DNA from: Oscillospiraceae bacterium
Lineage (GTDB): Bacteria; Bacillota; Clostridia; Oscillospirales; Ruminococcaceae
Reading direction: 5' to 3'
Assembly (NCBI GenBank): GCA_017465665.1
Contig: JAFTVU010000024.1
Span: forward strand, 1 to 57,550
Length of the DNA stretch: 57,550 nucleotides
This document shows positions 26,952 to 34,498 of the stretch, in pieces. Made by a program: the position numbers and the translations under genes. The stretch's first letter is position 1. Every line of letters begins with the position of its first letter. The notes under the pieces were generated by a model, which saw nothing but the letters and a program-made list of their open reading frames with translations, searched no databases and was not told the DNA's origin.

Positions 26952-27590
26952 ATGTACACGACCATTCTCTTTGACCTGGACGGAACGCTTACCGATCCGT
27001 ATCTGGGCATAACAAACAGCATAATGTATGCGCTGGATAAACTGGGCAGGGATATTCCTTCGCGCGAGGAGCTGCTCAGCTTCATCGGGCCGCCTTTGTA
27101 TGATGAATTCCGCCGTAAATTCGGCATGGATGACGCTGAAGCAAAAGAGGCAGTGCGCCTGTACCGTGAATACTATCCCGAAAAGGGACTGTATGAGAAT
27201 GCGGTGATAGATGGTGCGGAACAGCTTCTGGCGGTGCTTAAGATACGCGGAAAGAAAGTCTGCCTTGCTACTTCTAAGCCTGAGCCGTATGCTAGGGAGA
27301 TACTGCGTTATTTCGGGCTGCTGAGCTATTTTGATTTCGTGGGTGCGGCGCAGCTTGACGGCAGCGTTTCTACAAAAACCGAGGTGCTGCGCTATGTGCT
27401 GAATGGCACGGGGGTCAAGGCAGAGGATTGCCTGCTTGTGGGCGACCGTATGCATGATATCGAGGGTGCGCATGAGGTTGGTATGAAGTGCGTGGGATTT
27501 CTTGCAGGCTACGGCAGCAGGGAAGAGCTTGAAGAGCACGGAGCGGATCATCTTGCCGAAACATTATCTGATGTTTTAAAATTTGTCTGA
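26952..27590 (+). CDS. HAD-superfamily phosphatase (Gph/PpaX-like)
   Basis: 212 residues, subfamily IA. Motif I is LFDLDGTLTDPYLGITNS, motif II is in CLATSKPEPYAREIL, and motif III/IV is LLVGDRMHDIEGAHEVGMKCVGFLAGYGS. A helical cap lies between residues 15 and 85. Likely substrates are a small phosphate ester; phosphoglycolate, pyrophosphate or a nucleotide are all possible. Beside udp it could serve in nucleotide salvage. GAAAGG precedes the ATG. Confidence 0.85.
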   Translation: MYTTILFDLDGTLTDPYLGITNSIMYALDKLGRDIPSREELLSFIGPPLYDEFRRKFGMDDAEAKEAVRLYREYYPEKGLYENAVIDGAEQLLAVLKIRGKKVCLATSKPEPYAREILRYFGLLSYFDFVGAAQLDGSVSTKTEVLRYVLNGTGVKAEDCLLVGDRMHDIEGAHEVGMKCVGFLAGYGSREELEEHGADHLAETLSDVLKFV

Positions 27591-27616
27591 ATATTTCAAA
27601 AAAAGTCGCAGATAAT

Positions 27617-27648
27617 AAGGTCACGTCATGAATACATGGCGTGATCTT
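27617..27648 (+). terminator. Hairpin after the HAD gene
   Basis: 14-bp stem AAGGTCACGTCATG / CATGGCGTGATCTT with two G-T pairs and an AATA loop, followed by TGTATTTTG. Likely terminator of the ANTAR-udp-HAD transcript. Confidence 0.7.
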
Positions 27649-27671
27649 TGTATTTTGAAAGGATGATCATC

Positions 27672-27845
27672 ATGGGAACTGAATTTGCAAACAAGCATAT
27701 CGGATGTACTGTAAAGAACTGCGAATATCACTGCACAACAGACAACTACTGCTCACTTGACAGAATCGAGGTAGGCACTCACGAGTGTGACCCCTCCAAG
27801 AGCCAGTGCACAGACTGTCTCAGCTTCAAGGAGAAGTGCTGCTGA
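27672..27845 (+). CDS. DUF1540 cysteine-rich small protein
   Basis: 57 residues with nine cysteines (C12, 17, 21, 27, 39, 46, 49, 56, 57). The pattern GCTVKNCEYHC...YCSLDRIEVG...C...C..C..F matches DUF1540, a small metal-binding-type domain common in Clostridia with no known function. The start at 27672 is 9 bases after AAAGG; the in-frame ATG at 27663 is too close to that site. The stop is at once followed by a probable structured RNA. Confidence 0.82.
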   Translation: MGTEFANKHIGCTVKNCEYHCTTDNYCSLDRIEVGTHECDPSKSQCTDCLSFKEKCC

Positions 27846-27849
27846 TATG

Positions 27850-28066
27850 CGCGTAAAGGCTCATGAAGAGCCTTTGGTGGGTCTGCCCATGGATAATGTA
27901 GAGCAGATACCGCTTGGATACCGTGCCGCGATGTCGGTGATGAATCGGTTTTACGGCAGCTTCTGAAGTCCTGCATGAGCCATATCGGGTTGGCGGCAGG
28001 AAAACTAACGATCATAATAGTCCGCTATTCCCCTCTGGGCGCAAATACGTTCAGAGGGGAATAGTT
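27850..28066 (+). ncRNA. Candidate structured non-coding RNA
   Basis: No credible reading frame here. Predicted pairings: AAAGGCTC / GAGCCTTT near 27855-27875; TGCCG (27924-27928) / CGGCA (27954-27958) enclosing CGAT / ATCG; CCTGC (27970-27974) / GCAGG (27996-28000). It ends in a 13-bp terminator, CTATTCCCCTCTG / CAGAGGGGAATAG followed by TTTTAT (28024-28069), which fixes the + strand. The length (about 215 bases) and density of structure resemble known Firmicutes RNAs such as the raiA motif, but I cannot assign a family from memory. Confidence 0.5.
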
Positions 28067-28069
28067 TTA
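28024..28069 (+). terminator. Strong terminator of the candidate RNA
   Basis: Perfect 13-bp stem CTATTCCCCTCTG / CAGAGGGGAATAG with a 14-base loop and TTTTAT after it. Confidence 0.85.
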
Positions 28070-28259
28070 TATGCTGTGGCTGAGATGCGGGTGGACACAT
28101 TATATCGCCACATTTCGACAGCACTGCCCCAATATGTTGTGGATTTTCACATAAATTGCTCTTAATGCACTATTTTCGGGATATGCGTTTTGTGAAAAGT
28201 GCACAAAATTATGAACAAAACTTCTCTGACTTTTTCAAACAAAACCTGTTATGTAGCAC

Positions 28260-28288
28260 TTGCAAAAAATAAAAATCCAGTGTATACT
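28260..28288 (+). promoter_or_regulatory. dcw cluster (mraZ) promoter
   Basis: TTGCAA (28260-28265), 17-base spacer, TATACT (28283-28288), immediately before the GTGG boxes. Confidence 0.75.
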
Positions 28289-28294
28289 TTAAGA

Positions 28295-28330
28295 GTGGGG
28301 AAAAGTGGTGAAGATTTCACTAAAGTGGAG
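28295..28330 (+). promoter_or_regulatory. MraZ operator: phased GTGG boxes
   Basis: GTGGGG at 28295, GTGGTG at 28305 and GTGGAG at 28325, that is spacings of 10 and 20 bases with one degenerate position between. MraZ is known to bind direct repeats of this kind (TGGG/GTGG cores, about one helical turn apart) at its own promoter. Their position just after the -10 box would block transcription start. Confidence 0.75.
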
Positions 28331-28536
28331 AGAAAATCCACAAAAAACAATAAAAATGATCTCACTGCATTTCCACAGCATAATTGGGAAAATATATTTT
28401 ATCTACGGAAAATGCCGCCTGAGGAGGGCGGAACGCCTGACCACGGCACAGCAGACTGGGGAGTCGGCTGAGAGAAACAAGCACGGGTCATGGCTCACTG
28501 ACAGGCTTTAATACATGGCTGGAAGGGGGGAAAGAA

Positions 28537-28956
28537 ATGTACGGCGAGTTTGAACACACCATAGACAGCAAGGGACGTATGAATTTCCCTGCAAAGCTGC
28601 GAGAATCACTCGGCGAACGTTTCTTCATTTCCAAGACCATCGGCGAAAAGTGCCTGACAGTACACACAGAGCAGAGCTGGAATTCCATCAGAGAGAGCTT
28701 AAAGGGAAAGCCCTCTAAGGTGGCGCTGCCTATCGAACGTTTCCTGTTCGGCGGCGCATGCGAGGCTGAGCCTGACAAGCAGGGAAGAATTGCGCTTCCT
28801 GCTTCGCTTAGAGCCTACGCAGATATCACAGCCGAGGTAGTGGTCGTCGGAATGGATGACCGCGCAGAGATCTGGGACAAGGCGCTTTGGGAGGAATACA
28901 ATAACAGAATTTCCGCCGAGGATATTGCTGCGTTCGCTGAGGAGATCGGACTGTAA
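28537..28956 (+). CDS. mraZ: Transcriptional regulator MraZ
   Basis: AbrB-fold regulator that binds its own promoter and heads the division/cell-wall cluster. 139 residues. It begins MYGEFEHTIDSKGRMNFPAKLRE and has a second similar half (GACEAEPDKQGRIALPASLRAYA), each giving the DxKGR signature. A purine-rich GGGGGGAAAG lies before the ATG. The stop overlaps the rsmH start (TAATG). Confidence 0.96.
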   Translation: MYGEFEHTIDSKGRMNFPAKLRESLGERFFISKTIGEKCLTVHTEQSWNSIRESLKGKPSKVALPIERFLFGGACEAEPDKQGRIALPASLRAYADITAEVVVVGMDDRAEIWDKALWEEYNNRISAEDIAAFAEEIGL

Positions 28957-29879
28957 TGGAATTTTCACATGTATCAGTGCTGCTTAAAGAAACGGTAGAC
29001 GGCGCGTTTACAGACCCAAAGGGCGTATACGCCGATCTTACCACAGGCGGAGGCGGTCACAGTCTGGAGCTTGCAAAGAGGCTCGACGGAGGACGGCTCA
29101 TCTGCTTCGATCAGGATGCACAGGCGCTTGCTGCCGCTGGGGAGCGGTTAAAGGGCTATCCTGTGACGTTCGTAAAGAGAAATTTCTGCGAGCTTGCCGA
29201 GGCTCTGGATGAGCTTGGCATCGATAAGCTGGACGGCATAATTGCCGATCTCGGAGTATCGTCGCACCAGCTGGATACAGCTGAAAGGGGATTTTCGTTC
29301 CATAACGACGCCCCACTTGATATGCGCATGAGCGGAGAGGGGTTCTCTGCCCGCGATCTTGTCAATGAATATGCAGAGGAGGATATCTCCCGCATACTCT
29401 TCGCATACGGCGAGGAGAAATACGCCAGAAAGATAGCATCGGGAATAGTTCGTGCAAGACTGAACGCCCCTATAGAAACAACGGGCGAGCTTGCCGAGAT
29501 AATAAGATCCAGCGTTCCTGCGGCATACAGGAGAGAGAAAAATCCCTGTCGCAAGAGCTTTCAGGCGATAAGAATAGAAGTCAATAAGGAGCTTGACGTG
29601 CTTGAAACGGCGCTGTCTGTCGGCTTTGATAGATTAAAGGTCGGCGGCAGGATGTCTGTCATCACTTTCCATTCCCTTGAGGACAGGATAGTGAAAACGC
29701 GCTTCAAGGAATTTTGTACGGGCTGTACCTGCCCGCCTGAGTTTCCTGTGTGCGTATGCGGAAAGCAGCCGAGAGGTGAGCTGGTGGGCAAGAAGCCTGT
29801 CACAGCCTCGGAGGAAGAGCTTGCCGCAAATCCGAGAAGCCGCAGCGCAAAGCTCCGTGTTATAGAAAAGATAAGATAA
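28956..29879 (+). CDS. rsmH: 16S rRNA (cytosine1402-N4)-methyltransferase
   Basis: SAM-dependent enzyme (formerly MraW) that methylates C1402 of 16S rRNA. 307 residues. It begins FSHVSVLLKETVDG; the SAM-binding motif is ADLTTGGGGHSLELAKRL, then GIIADLGVSSHQLDTAERGFSF and the C-terminal KNPRSRSAKLRVIEK-like end (here ANPRSRSAKLRVIEKIR). Translationally coupled to mraZ. Confidence 0.97.
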   Translation: MEFSHVSVLLKETVDGAFTDPKGVYADLTTGGGGHSLELAKRLDGGRLICFDQDAQALAAAGERLKGYPVTFVKRNFCELAEALDELGIDKLDGIIADLGVSSHQLDTAERGFSFHNDAPLDMRMSGEGFSARDLVNEYAEEDISRILFAYGEEKYARKIASGIVRARLNAPIETTGELAEIIRSSVPAAYRREKNPCRKSFQAIRIEVNKELDVLETALSVGFDRLKVGGRMSVITFHSLEDRIVKTRFKEFCTGCTCPPEFPVCVCGKQPRGELVGKKPVTASEEELAANPRSRSAKLRVIEKIR

Positions 29880-29936
29880 AGGCATACTATTGCCAAAGTA
29901 AGGGATACAAAAAATCACCAAGGAGGGCGGTCTGTC

Positions 29937-30452
29937 ATGCAGATCCCAAATTACAATTCAAATCTTGCATATGATCTGTCCCGTTTTGATGTTTCGGAGC
30001 AGGAAAAGCAGAACTCGCACCGCCGCGAAAAGCAGGAGCAGGCAAAGCAGGAGATACGCATGAACAGCCGTTCCGTTTCAAGAAGCGGCTCGCGTGTAAA
30101 GATACTGCTTGCAGGCGGTATAGTGTTTGCGGCTCTGTGTGCTGTAAACGTACAGAAGACCACCGCTGATGACTGGTCGAGAAAGGTCGCAGATCAGCAG
30201 TCGCAGCTTACCGCGGCTATGGAGGAGAACTCTCTGCTTCAGACAAGGCTCGATTCCAAGGTGAATAATATCGGTTATATAGAGGAATATGCAACAGCAC
30301 AGCTTGGTATGGCAAAGGTCACCAATACTCAGGTGCAGTATCTCAAGGTAAACACTGAAAGCCTTATCGAGGTACAGCCCGATGGAAACGGTACCTTGTA
30401 TGATACTGTCAACGAGTGGTGGGGCGATATGATGGAATACATCGGTCTGTAA
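29937..30452 (+). CDS. ftsL: FtsL-like division protein
   Basis: 171 residues, called by position and topology: a basic cytoplasmic N-terminus (about 1-55), one transmembrane segment near 57-72 (KILLAGGIVFAALCAV) and an extracytoplasmic coiled coil (KVADQQSQLTAAMEENSLLQ...). It ends with a YIEEYATAQLGMAKVT segment typical of the FtsL/DivIC septum-formation family. FtsL scaffolds FtsQ and DivIC at the septum. Primary sequence is poorly conserved in this family, so identity rests mainly on the rsmH-ftsL-pbp order. AGGAGGGCGG precedes the ATG. Confidence 0.82.
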   Translation: MQIPNYNSNLAYDLSRFDVSEQEKQNSHRREKQEQAKQEIRMNSRSVSRSGSRVKILLAGGIVFAALCAVNVQKTTADDWSRKVADQQSQLTAAMEENSLLQTRLDSKVNNIGYIEEYATAQLGMAKVTNTQVQYLKVNTESLIEVQPDGNGTLYDTVNEWWGDMMEYIGL

Positions 30453-30503
30453 TGGCATAATATAGAGGTGAACAAGCCTTTAACTGCCGACAGCCGCATT
30501 ACG

Positions 30504-30540
30504 GAGCAAGGTCGGATGTTATGCTGACTTTGCTCTTTTT
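30504..30540 (+). terminator. Intra-operon terminator/attenuator between ftsL and pbp
   Basis: 10-bp stem GAGCAAGGTC / GACTTTGCTC (one G-T pair), 12-base loop, then five T residues. Lying inside the dcw cluster, it would reduce read-through to the wall genes. I see no strong promoter between it and the next start at 30620. Confidence 0.6.
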
Positions 30541-30619
30541 CGGTTTTTTTGAGCATTATCAATGTGAGAAAAAACCATTATCTCACAGCAATTTTCGACG
30601 TTTATATCGTGGAGGAACA

Positions 30620-33016
30620 ATGAATTTACTTAAAAAGATATGGAACGCTCTTGTTGAATGGGACAAGAACGAGGGTGAAAAAAAGCGCATCATGAAATCA
30701 AGCACGAAGCAGATAATCGTGCTGGTATTCGTGTGCGCTCTGTCTGTTTATGTGGGATATTTCCTGCTGAAATATTCCGTGCTGGATGGCGATAAATGGC
30801 GTGTTCTTGCAAATAATCAGCAGATGTCCTCCATCACGATACAGGCAAGCCGAGGCTCTATTCTCGACACTAACGGTACTGTGCTGGCGCAGAGCTCCAC
30901 GGTATGGGATGTTATCATCAATCCTCAGGGTATTGCAGCTGCAAATGAAAAGGCGTATAAGGCTTATCAGGAAAGTCTTGCTGATTGGGAAGAAGGTGAT
31001 GATCCGATCGAGCCGTATGTTGACCGTGCAAAGCTGATCTGCCAGAAGCTTTCTGAGGTGCTGGATGTTGATTACGACAAGATATACACCGCAGCACAGA
31101 CAATGCTCGATAAGCAGTATTACGTTGTTAAGCGCAAGGTGGAGAAGCCTGAGGTGAATGAGATAACGCTGTTTATGGCTGATAACGGAATCGATTCGGA
31201 TTCTGTTGTTATGGAACAGAGTAGTAAGCGTTATTATCCCAATGGTTCCCTTGCTTCCAATATCATCGGCTTCACGAACTATGAGGGCGACGGAGTTTAC
31301 GGACTTGAAGCATACTACGACGATTATCTCAGCGGTACTGATGGCAAGGCTGTATATGCAAAGGATGCTTACGGCCGCGAGATGTCCTATACGAATGACA
31401 CCTATTATTCCGCAGAGGACGGCTACAGCTTAGTACTTACACTTGACGAGGTGCTTCAGCATTATCTGGAGAAAAACCTTGAGCTGTGTGTGTCCCAGCA
31501 TTCAGTTATCAACCGTGCCTGCGGTATCATAATGAACTGCAAGACAGGCGCAGTGCTTGCAATGTCCACAGCACCCAGCTATGATCTGAACAATCCGTCT
31601 ACACTGTACAGCGCATATGATCTTCAGCGCATTGAGGATCTGAAAGCAGCAGGCGGCTCTGAGGAAGAGATAGACGCGATAGAAGCTACATACCGTGAGC
31701 AGCAGTGGAAGAATAAAGCGATCACAGAGCTTTACTACCCTGGTTCGGTATTCAAGACCATCACCTGTGCTGCGGCTCTTGAAGAAGAGGTCGTATCTGA
31801 CAGCTCCTCGTTCTCCTGCCACGGATATGCAGAAGTTTCCGGCGTTAAGATCAAGTGCCACGTTGACTATGGCCACGGCGAGCTTGATCTTCAGAATGCT
31901 GTTACAAAATCCTGCAACCCGTCCTTTATTGCGATAGGTCAGGCACTTGGAATTGAGCGCTTCACAAAATATTTTGAAGCATTCGGCTTCACAGAGCCTA
32001 CAGGAATAGATCTCCCCGGTGAATCACGTTCTCTGTATATCGGCGCTGACAGCATGGGCCCTGTTGAGCTTGCGTCCTCTGCATTCGGACAGACCAACAA
32101 GGTAACTCCCATCCAGATGGCTACGGCATTCTGTGCGGTAGTAAACGGAGGCTATCTGGTTACTCCTTATGTTGTTGATAAGATCCTTGACAGCGATGGA
32201 AACGTCGTTCAGACTACTCAGGTGCAGATAAAGCGTCAGGTCATCTCTGAGGAGACCTCCGCTCATATGCGTACTATCCTTGAAAACGTTGTTGAGACCA
32301 ATGGCGGCAGCAACGCATATATCAGCGGCTACCGAATCGGCGGAAAATCAGGTACTACCGAGAAGATCGATGAATACAACAAGCAGCTTGCTGAAACGGG
32401 CATCGACAAGATGACCTATGTTCCGTCGTTTGCTGCGTTTGCTCCTGCGGATGATCCTCAGATCGTTATGCTGGTAATGGCGGATACTCCCACAGGAACA
32501 GCGTACTATGGCTCTGCTATTGCGGCTCCTGTAGTTTCTGCAGTGTTCAAGGAGGGTCTGCCGCATCTCGGTATCTATCCCACATATACAGCGGAGGAAC
32601 TTGCCAAGATGGACGCGGCTGTGCCTTACGTTCTCGGCTATGAGGCGATGAGAGCGGAATCCTCGCTGGTGGCACAGGGCTTTGAGGTGCGTATCGTGGG
32701 TGATGAGACCAGCGGTGAAAAGGTATCCACACAGATACCGGGCGCAGGTATGAGCATACCTAAGGGCAGCACAGTGGTGCTGTATCTCGGAAACGAGCCG
32801 GAGCTTGAAACGGGCATAGTTCCCGATGTGCTGGGAATGACAGTTGAGCAGGCAAATGAGGCTATCATTAATGCGGGCTTCAATATAAAGATCTCGGGCG
32901 GTGCGGCAGAGAACGCCAGCGCTGTGGCAACGGTGCAGTCTATCGGCGGCGGCACGGAAGCCTATAAGGGCAACGTTATCGAGGTAATGTTCCAGGTGAA
33001 TACTTATTCTGACTAA
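30620..33016 (+). CDS. Penicillin-binding protein 2 / FtsI-SpoVD-type transpeptidase with PASTA domains
   Basis: Monofunctional class B PBP that cross-links septal peptidoglycan with FtsW. 798 residues. A cytoplasmic basic N-terminus, a membrane anchor near 34-55, the dimerisation domain (RGSILDTNGTVLAQSS) and the transpeptidase follow: S376-x-x-K379 (GSVFK), SCN at 431-433 and KSG at 576-578. Two C-terminal PASTA repeats (about 667-733 and 734-798) are as in PBP2x and SpoVD. The ATG at 30620 follows GGAGGA; a longer frame to 30521 runs back through the upstream hairpin and is rejected. One pbp is present where many Clostridia have two. Confidence 0.92.
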   Translation: MNLLKKIWNALVEWDKNEGEKKRIMKSSTKQIIVLVFVCALSVYVGYFLLKYSVLDGDKWRVLANNQQMSSITIQASRGSILDTNGTVLAQSSTVWDVIINPQGIAAANEKAYKAYQESLADWEEGDDPIEPYVDRAKLICQKLSEVLDVDYDKIYTAAQTMLDKQYYVVKRKVEKPEVNEITLFMADNGIDSDSVVMEQSSKRYYPNGSLASNIIGFTNYEGDGVYGLEAYYDDYLSGTDGKAVYAKDAYGREMSYTNDTYYSAEDGYSLVLTLDEVLQHYLEKNLELCVSQHSVINRACGIIMNCKTGAVLAMSTAPSYDLNNPSTLYSAYDLQRIEDLKAAGGSEEEIDAIEATYREQQWKNKAITELYYPGSVFKTITCAAALEEEVVSDSSSFSCHGYAEVSGVKIKCHVDYGHGELDLQNAVTKSCNPSFIAIGQALGIERFTKYFEAFGFTEPTGIDLPGESRSLYIGADSMGPVELASSAFGQTNKVTPIQMATAFCAVVNGGYLVTPYVVDKILDSDGNVVQTTQVQIKRQVISEETSAHMRTILENVVETNGGSNAYISGYRIGGKSGTTEKIDEYNKQLAETGIDKMTYVPSFAAFAPADDPQIVMLVMADTPTGTAYYGSAIAAPVVSAVFKEGLPHLGIYPTYTAEELAKMDAAVPYVLGYEAMRAESSLVAQGFEVRIVGDETSGEKVSTQIPGAGMSIPKGSTVVLYLGNEPELETGIVPDVLGMTVEQANEAIINAGFNIKISGGAAENASAVATVQSIGGGTEAYKGNVIEVMFQVNTYSD

Positions 33017-33037
33017 GATCAAAAGGGCGGTGAGCTG

Positions 33038-34498
33038 ATGACATTATCGGAGCTTTTCAGCGGTATTGCAGAGATTTCTGCGGAAATGGCGGATATAGAA
33101 GTTAAAGGTGTGACATCAGATAACCGCGAGGTGCAGGATGGATTCGTCTATGTATGCATAAAGGGAAACAGCTTTGATGGTCATAATGTGGCGGAGGAAA
33201 TGCTCAGCAAGGGTGCTGCGGCAGTGGTGACTCAGCAGAGGCTGGGCCTTGAACGGGAGATCAACGTTGAAAACTCCCGCAGGCTGTATCCTGAACTGCT
33301 TTCCGCGTTCTGCGGCAGACCGACACAGAAGCTTAAGCTCTGCGCTGTGACAGGTACAAACGGCAAGACTACGGCGGTCAATCTCTGTGCAGGCATATTA
33401 AGGACGATGGGTGAGCAGGTAGGCGTCATAGGAACTCTCGGCACGGATACGGGCATGGGGCTTCAGTACGCGCATTCAGGGCCTCCCACAACACCTGAAC
33501 CAAGAAAGCTATACAGCCTTTTCCGCGAGATGGCGGATATCGGCACAAGATACTGCTTCATCGAGGCGAGCTCGCAGGCGCTGGCTCAGTACCGCTTTGC
33601 GGCGGAGCATTTTACAACGGCGGCATTTACGAACCTCACGCAGGATCATCTTGATTATCACGGCACGATGGAGGAGTATTACCTTGCAAAGCGCAGCCTT
33701 TTTGATATGTGCGGCAGGGCAGTGCTCAATATCGATGATGAATACGGCAGACGTACCGCAGAATATTGCAGAGAAAACGGTATAGACTGCGTTACGACAA
33801 GCGTAAACGGCGAAGCTGATTTCTACACCGAGCAGGTGAATCTGTCACCGTCGGGTGCTGAATTCTGGCTGACGGATAAGGCGGCAAAAAAGACCTATCC
33901 CGTGCGGATATCCATGACGGGGCTGTATAATGTCAGCAATGCGATACAGGCGGCGCTGATGTGTTCGGCATTAGGATTTCCTCTGTGGAGATGTCTTGAG
34001 GCGCTGGGTGAGATAAAGGGCGTAGGCGGTCGTCTGGAGACGCTGTATGACGGCGAATACACCATAATACGCGATTACGCGCATACTCCCGATGGTCTGG
34101 AAAAGCTTCTGGGTACATTGAAGCCTGTTGCCGAGGGCAGACTAATAGTGCTTTTCGGAGCGGCAGGTGAGCGTGACAGCGCAAAGCGCCCCATGATGGG
34201 TGAGATATGCTCGCGCTACGGCGATGTGCTTGTGGTGACTTCTGATAATCCCGCTCATGAGGATGCACAATCCATCATCGATATGGTGACGGCAGGTATC
34301 CCCGATGGCACGGAATATGTGCAGTTCGTTGATCGCGGCGAGGCGCTGCGTTATGCGCTGGATATGCTCCGCAAGGGAGATATGCTTGCGCTTTGCGGCA
34401 AGGGTCACGAGGATTATCAGCTTATCGGCAGTGAATATGTGCCTTTTGATGAAAAGGTGCTTACAGAAAAATACCTCAAGGAAAAGGGTCTGATATAA
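33038..34498 (+). CDS. murE: UDP-MurNAc-tripeptide synthetase
   Basis: Mur ligase adding the third residue of the stem peptide. 486 residues. The ATP site is VTGTNGKTTAVNL, the central domain carries FIEASSQALAQYRF and TQDHLDYHGTMEEY, and the C-domain RLIVLFGAAGERDSAKRPMM. The amino-acid specificity motif is DNPA (403-406), as in L-lysine-adding enzymes, rather than the DNPR of meso-diaminopimelate enzymes. The default annotation for the genus would be DAP-adding, so this deserves attention. The stop overlaps the murF start. Confidence 0.93.
   Translation: MTLSELFSGIAEISAEMADIEVKGVTSDNREVQDGFVYVCIKGNSFDGHNVAEEMLSKGAAAVVTQQRLGLEREINVENSRRLYPELLSAFCGRPTQKLKLCAVTGTNGKTTAVNLCAGILRTMGEQVGVIGTLGTDTGMGLQYAHSGPPTTPEPRKLYSLFREMADIGTRYCFIEASSQALAQYRFAAEHFTTAAFTNLTQDHLDYHGTMEEYYLAKRSLFDMCGRAVLNIDDEYGRRTAEYCRENGIDCVTTSVNGEADFYTEQVNLSPSGAEFWLTDKAAKKTYPVRISMTGLYNVSNAIQAALMCSALGFPLWRCLEALGEIKGVGGRLETLYDGEYTIIRDYAHTPDGLEKLLGTLKPVAEGRLIVLFGAAGERDSAKRPMMGEICSRYGDVLVVTSDNPAHEDAQSIIDMVTAGIPDGTEYVQFVDRGEALRYALDMLRKGDMLALCGKGHEDYQLIGSEYVPFDEKVLTEKYLKEKGLI

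Larger units (their letters stand above)
28070..28536 (+). other. Intergenic region and long mraZ leader
   Basis: It holds the mraZ promoter and GTGG boxes (28260-28330) and a leader of about 240 bases with a small CCGCC / GGCGG hairpin near 28413-28429. A 90-codon open frame at 28199-28471 starts before the promoter, lacks a ribosome site and has no recognisable domain, so I do not call it. The first 190 bases show nothing I can name. Confidence 0.55.

Noticed and set aside
28199-28471. 90-codon open frame upstream of mraZ
   Set aside because: It spans the mraZ promoter and operator, has no ribosome site and no domain.
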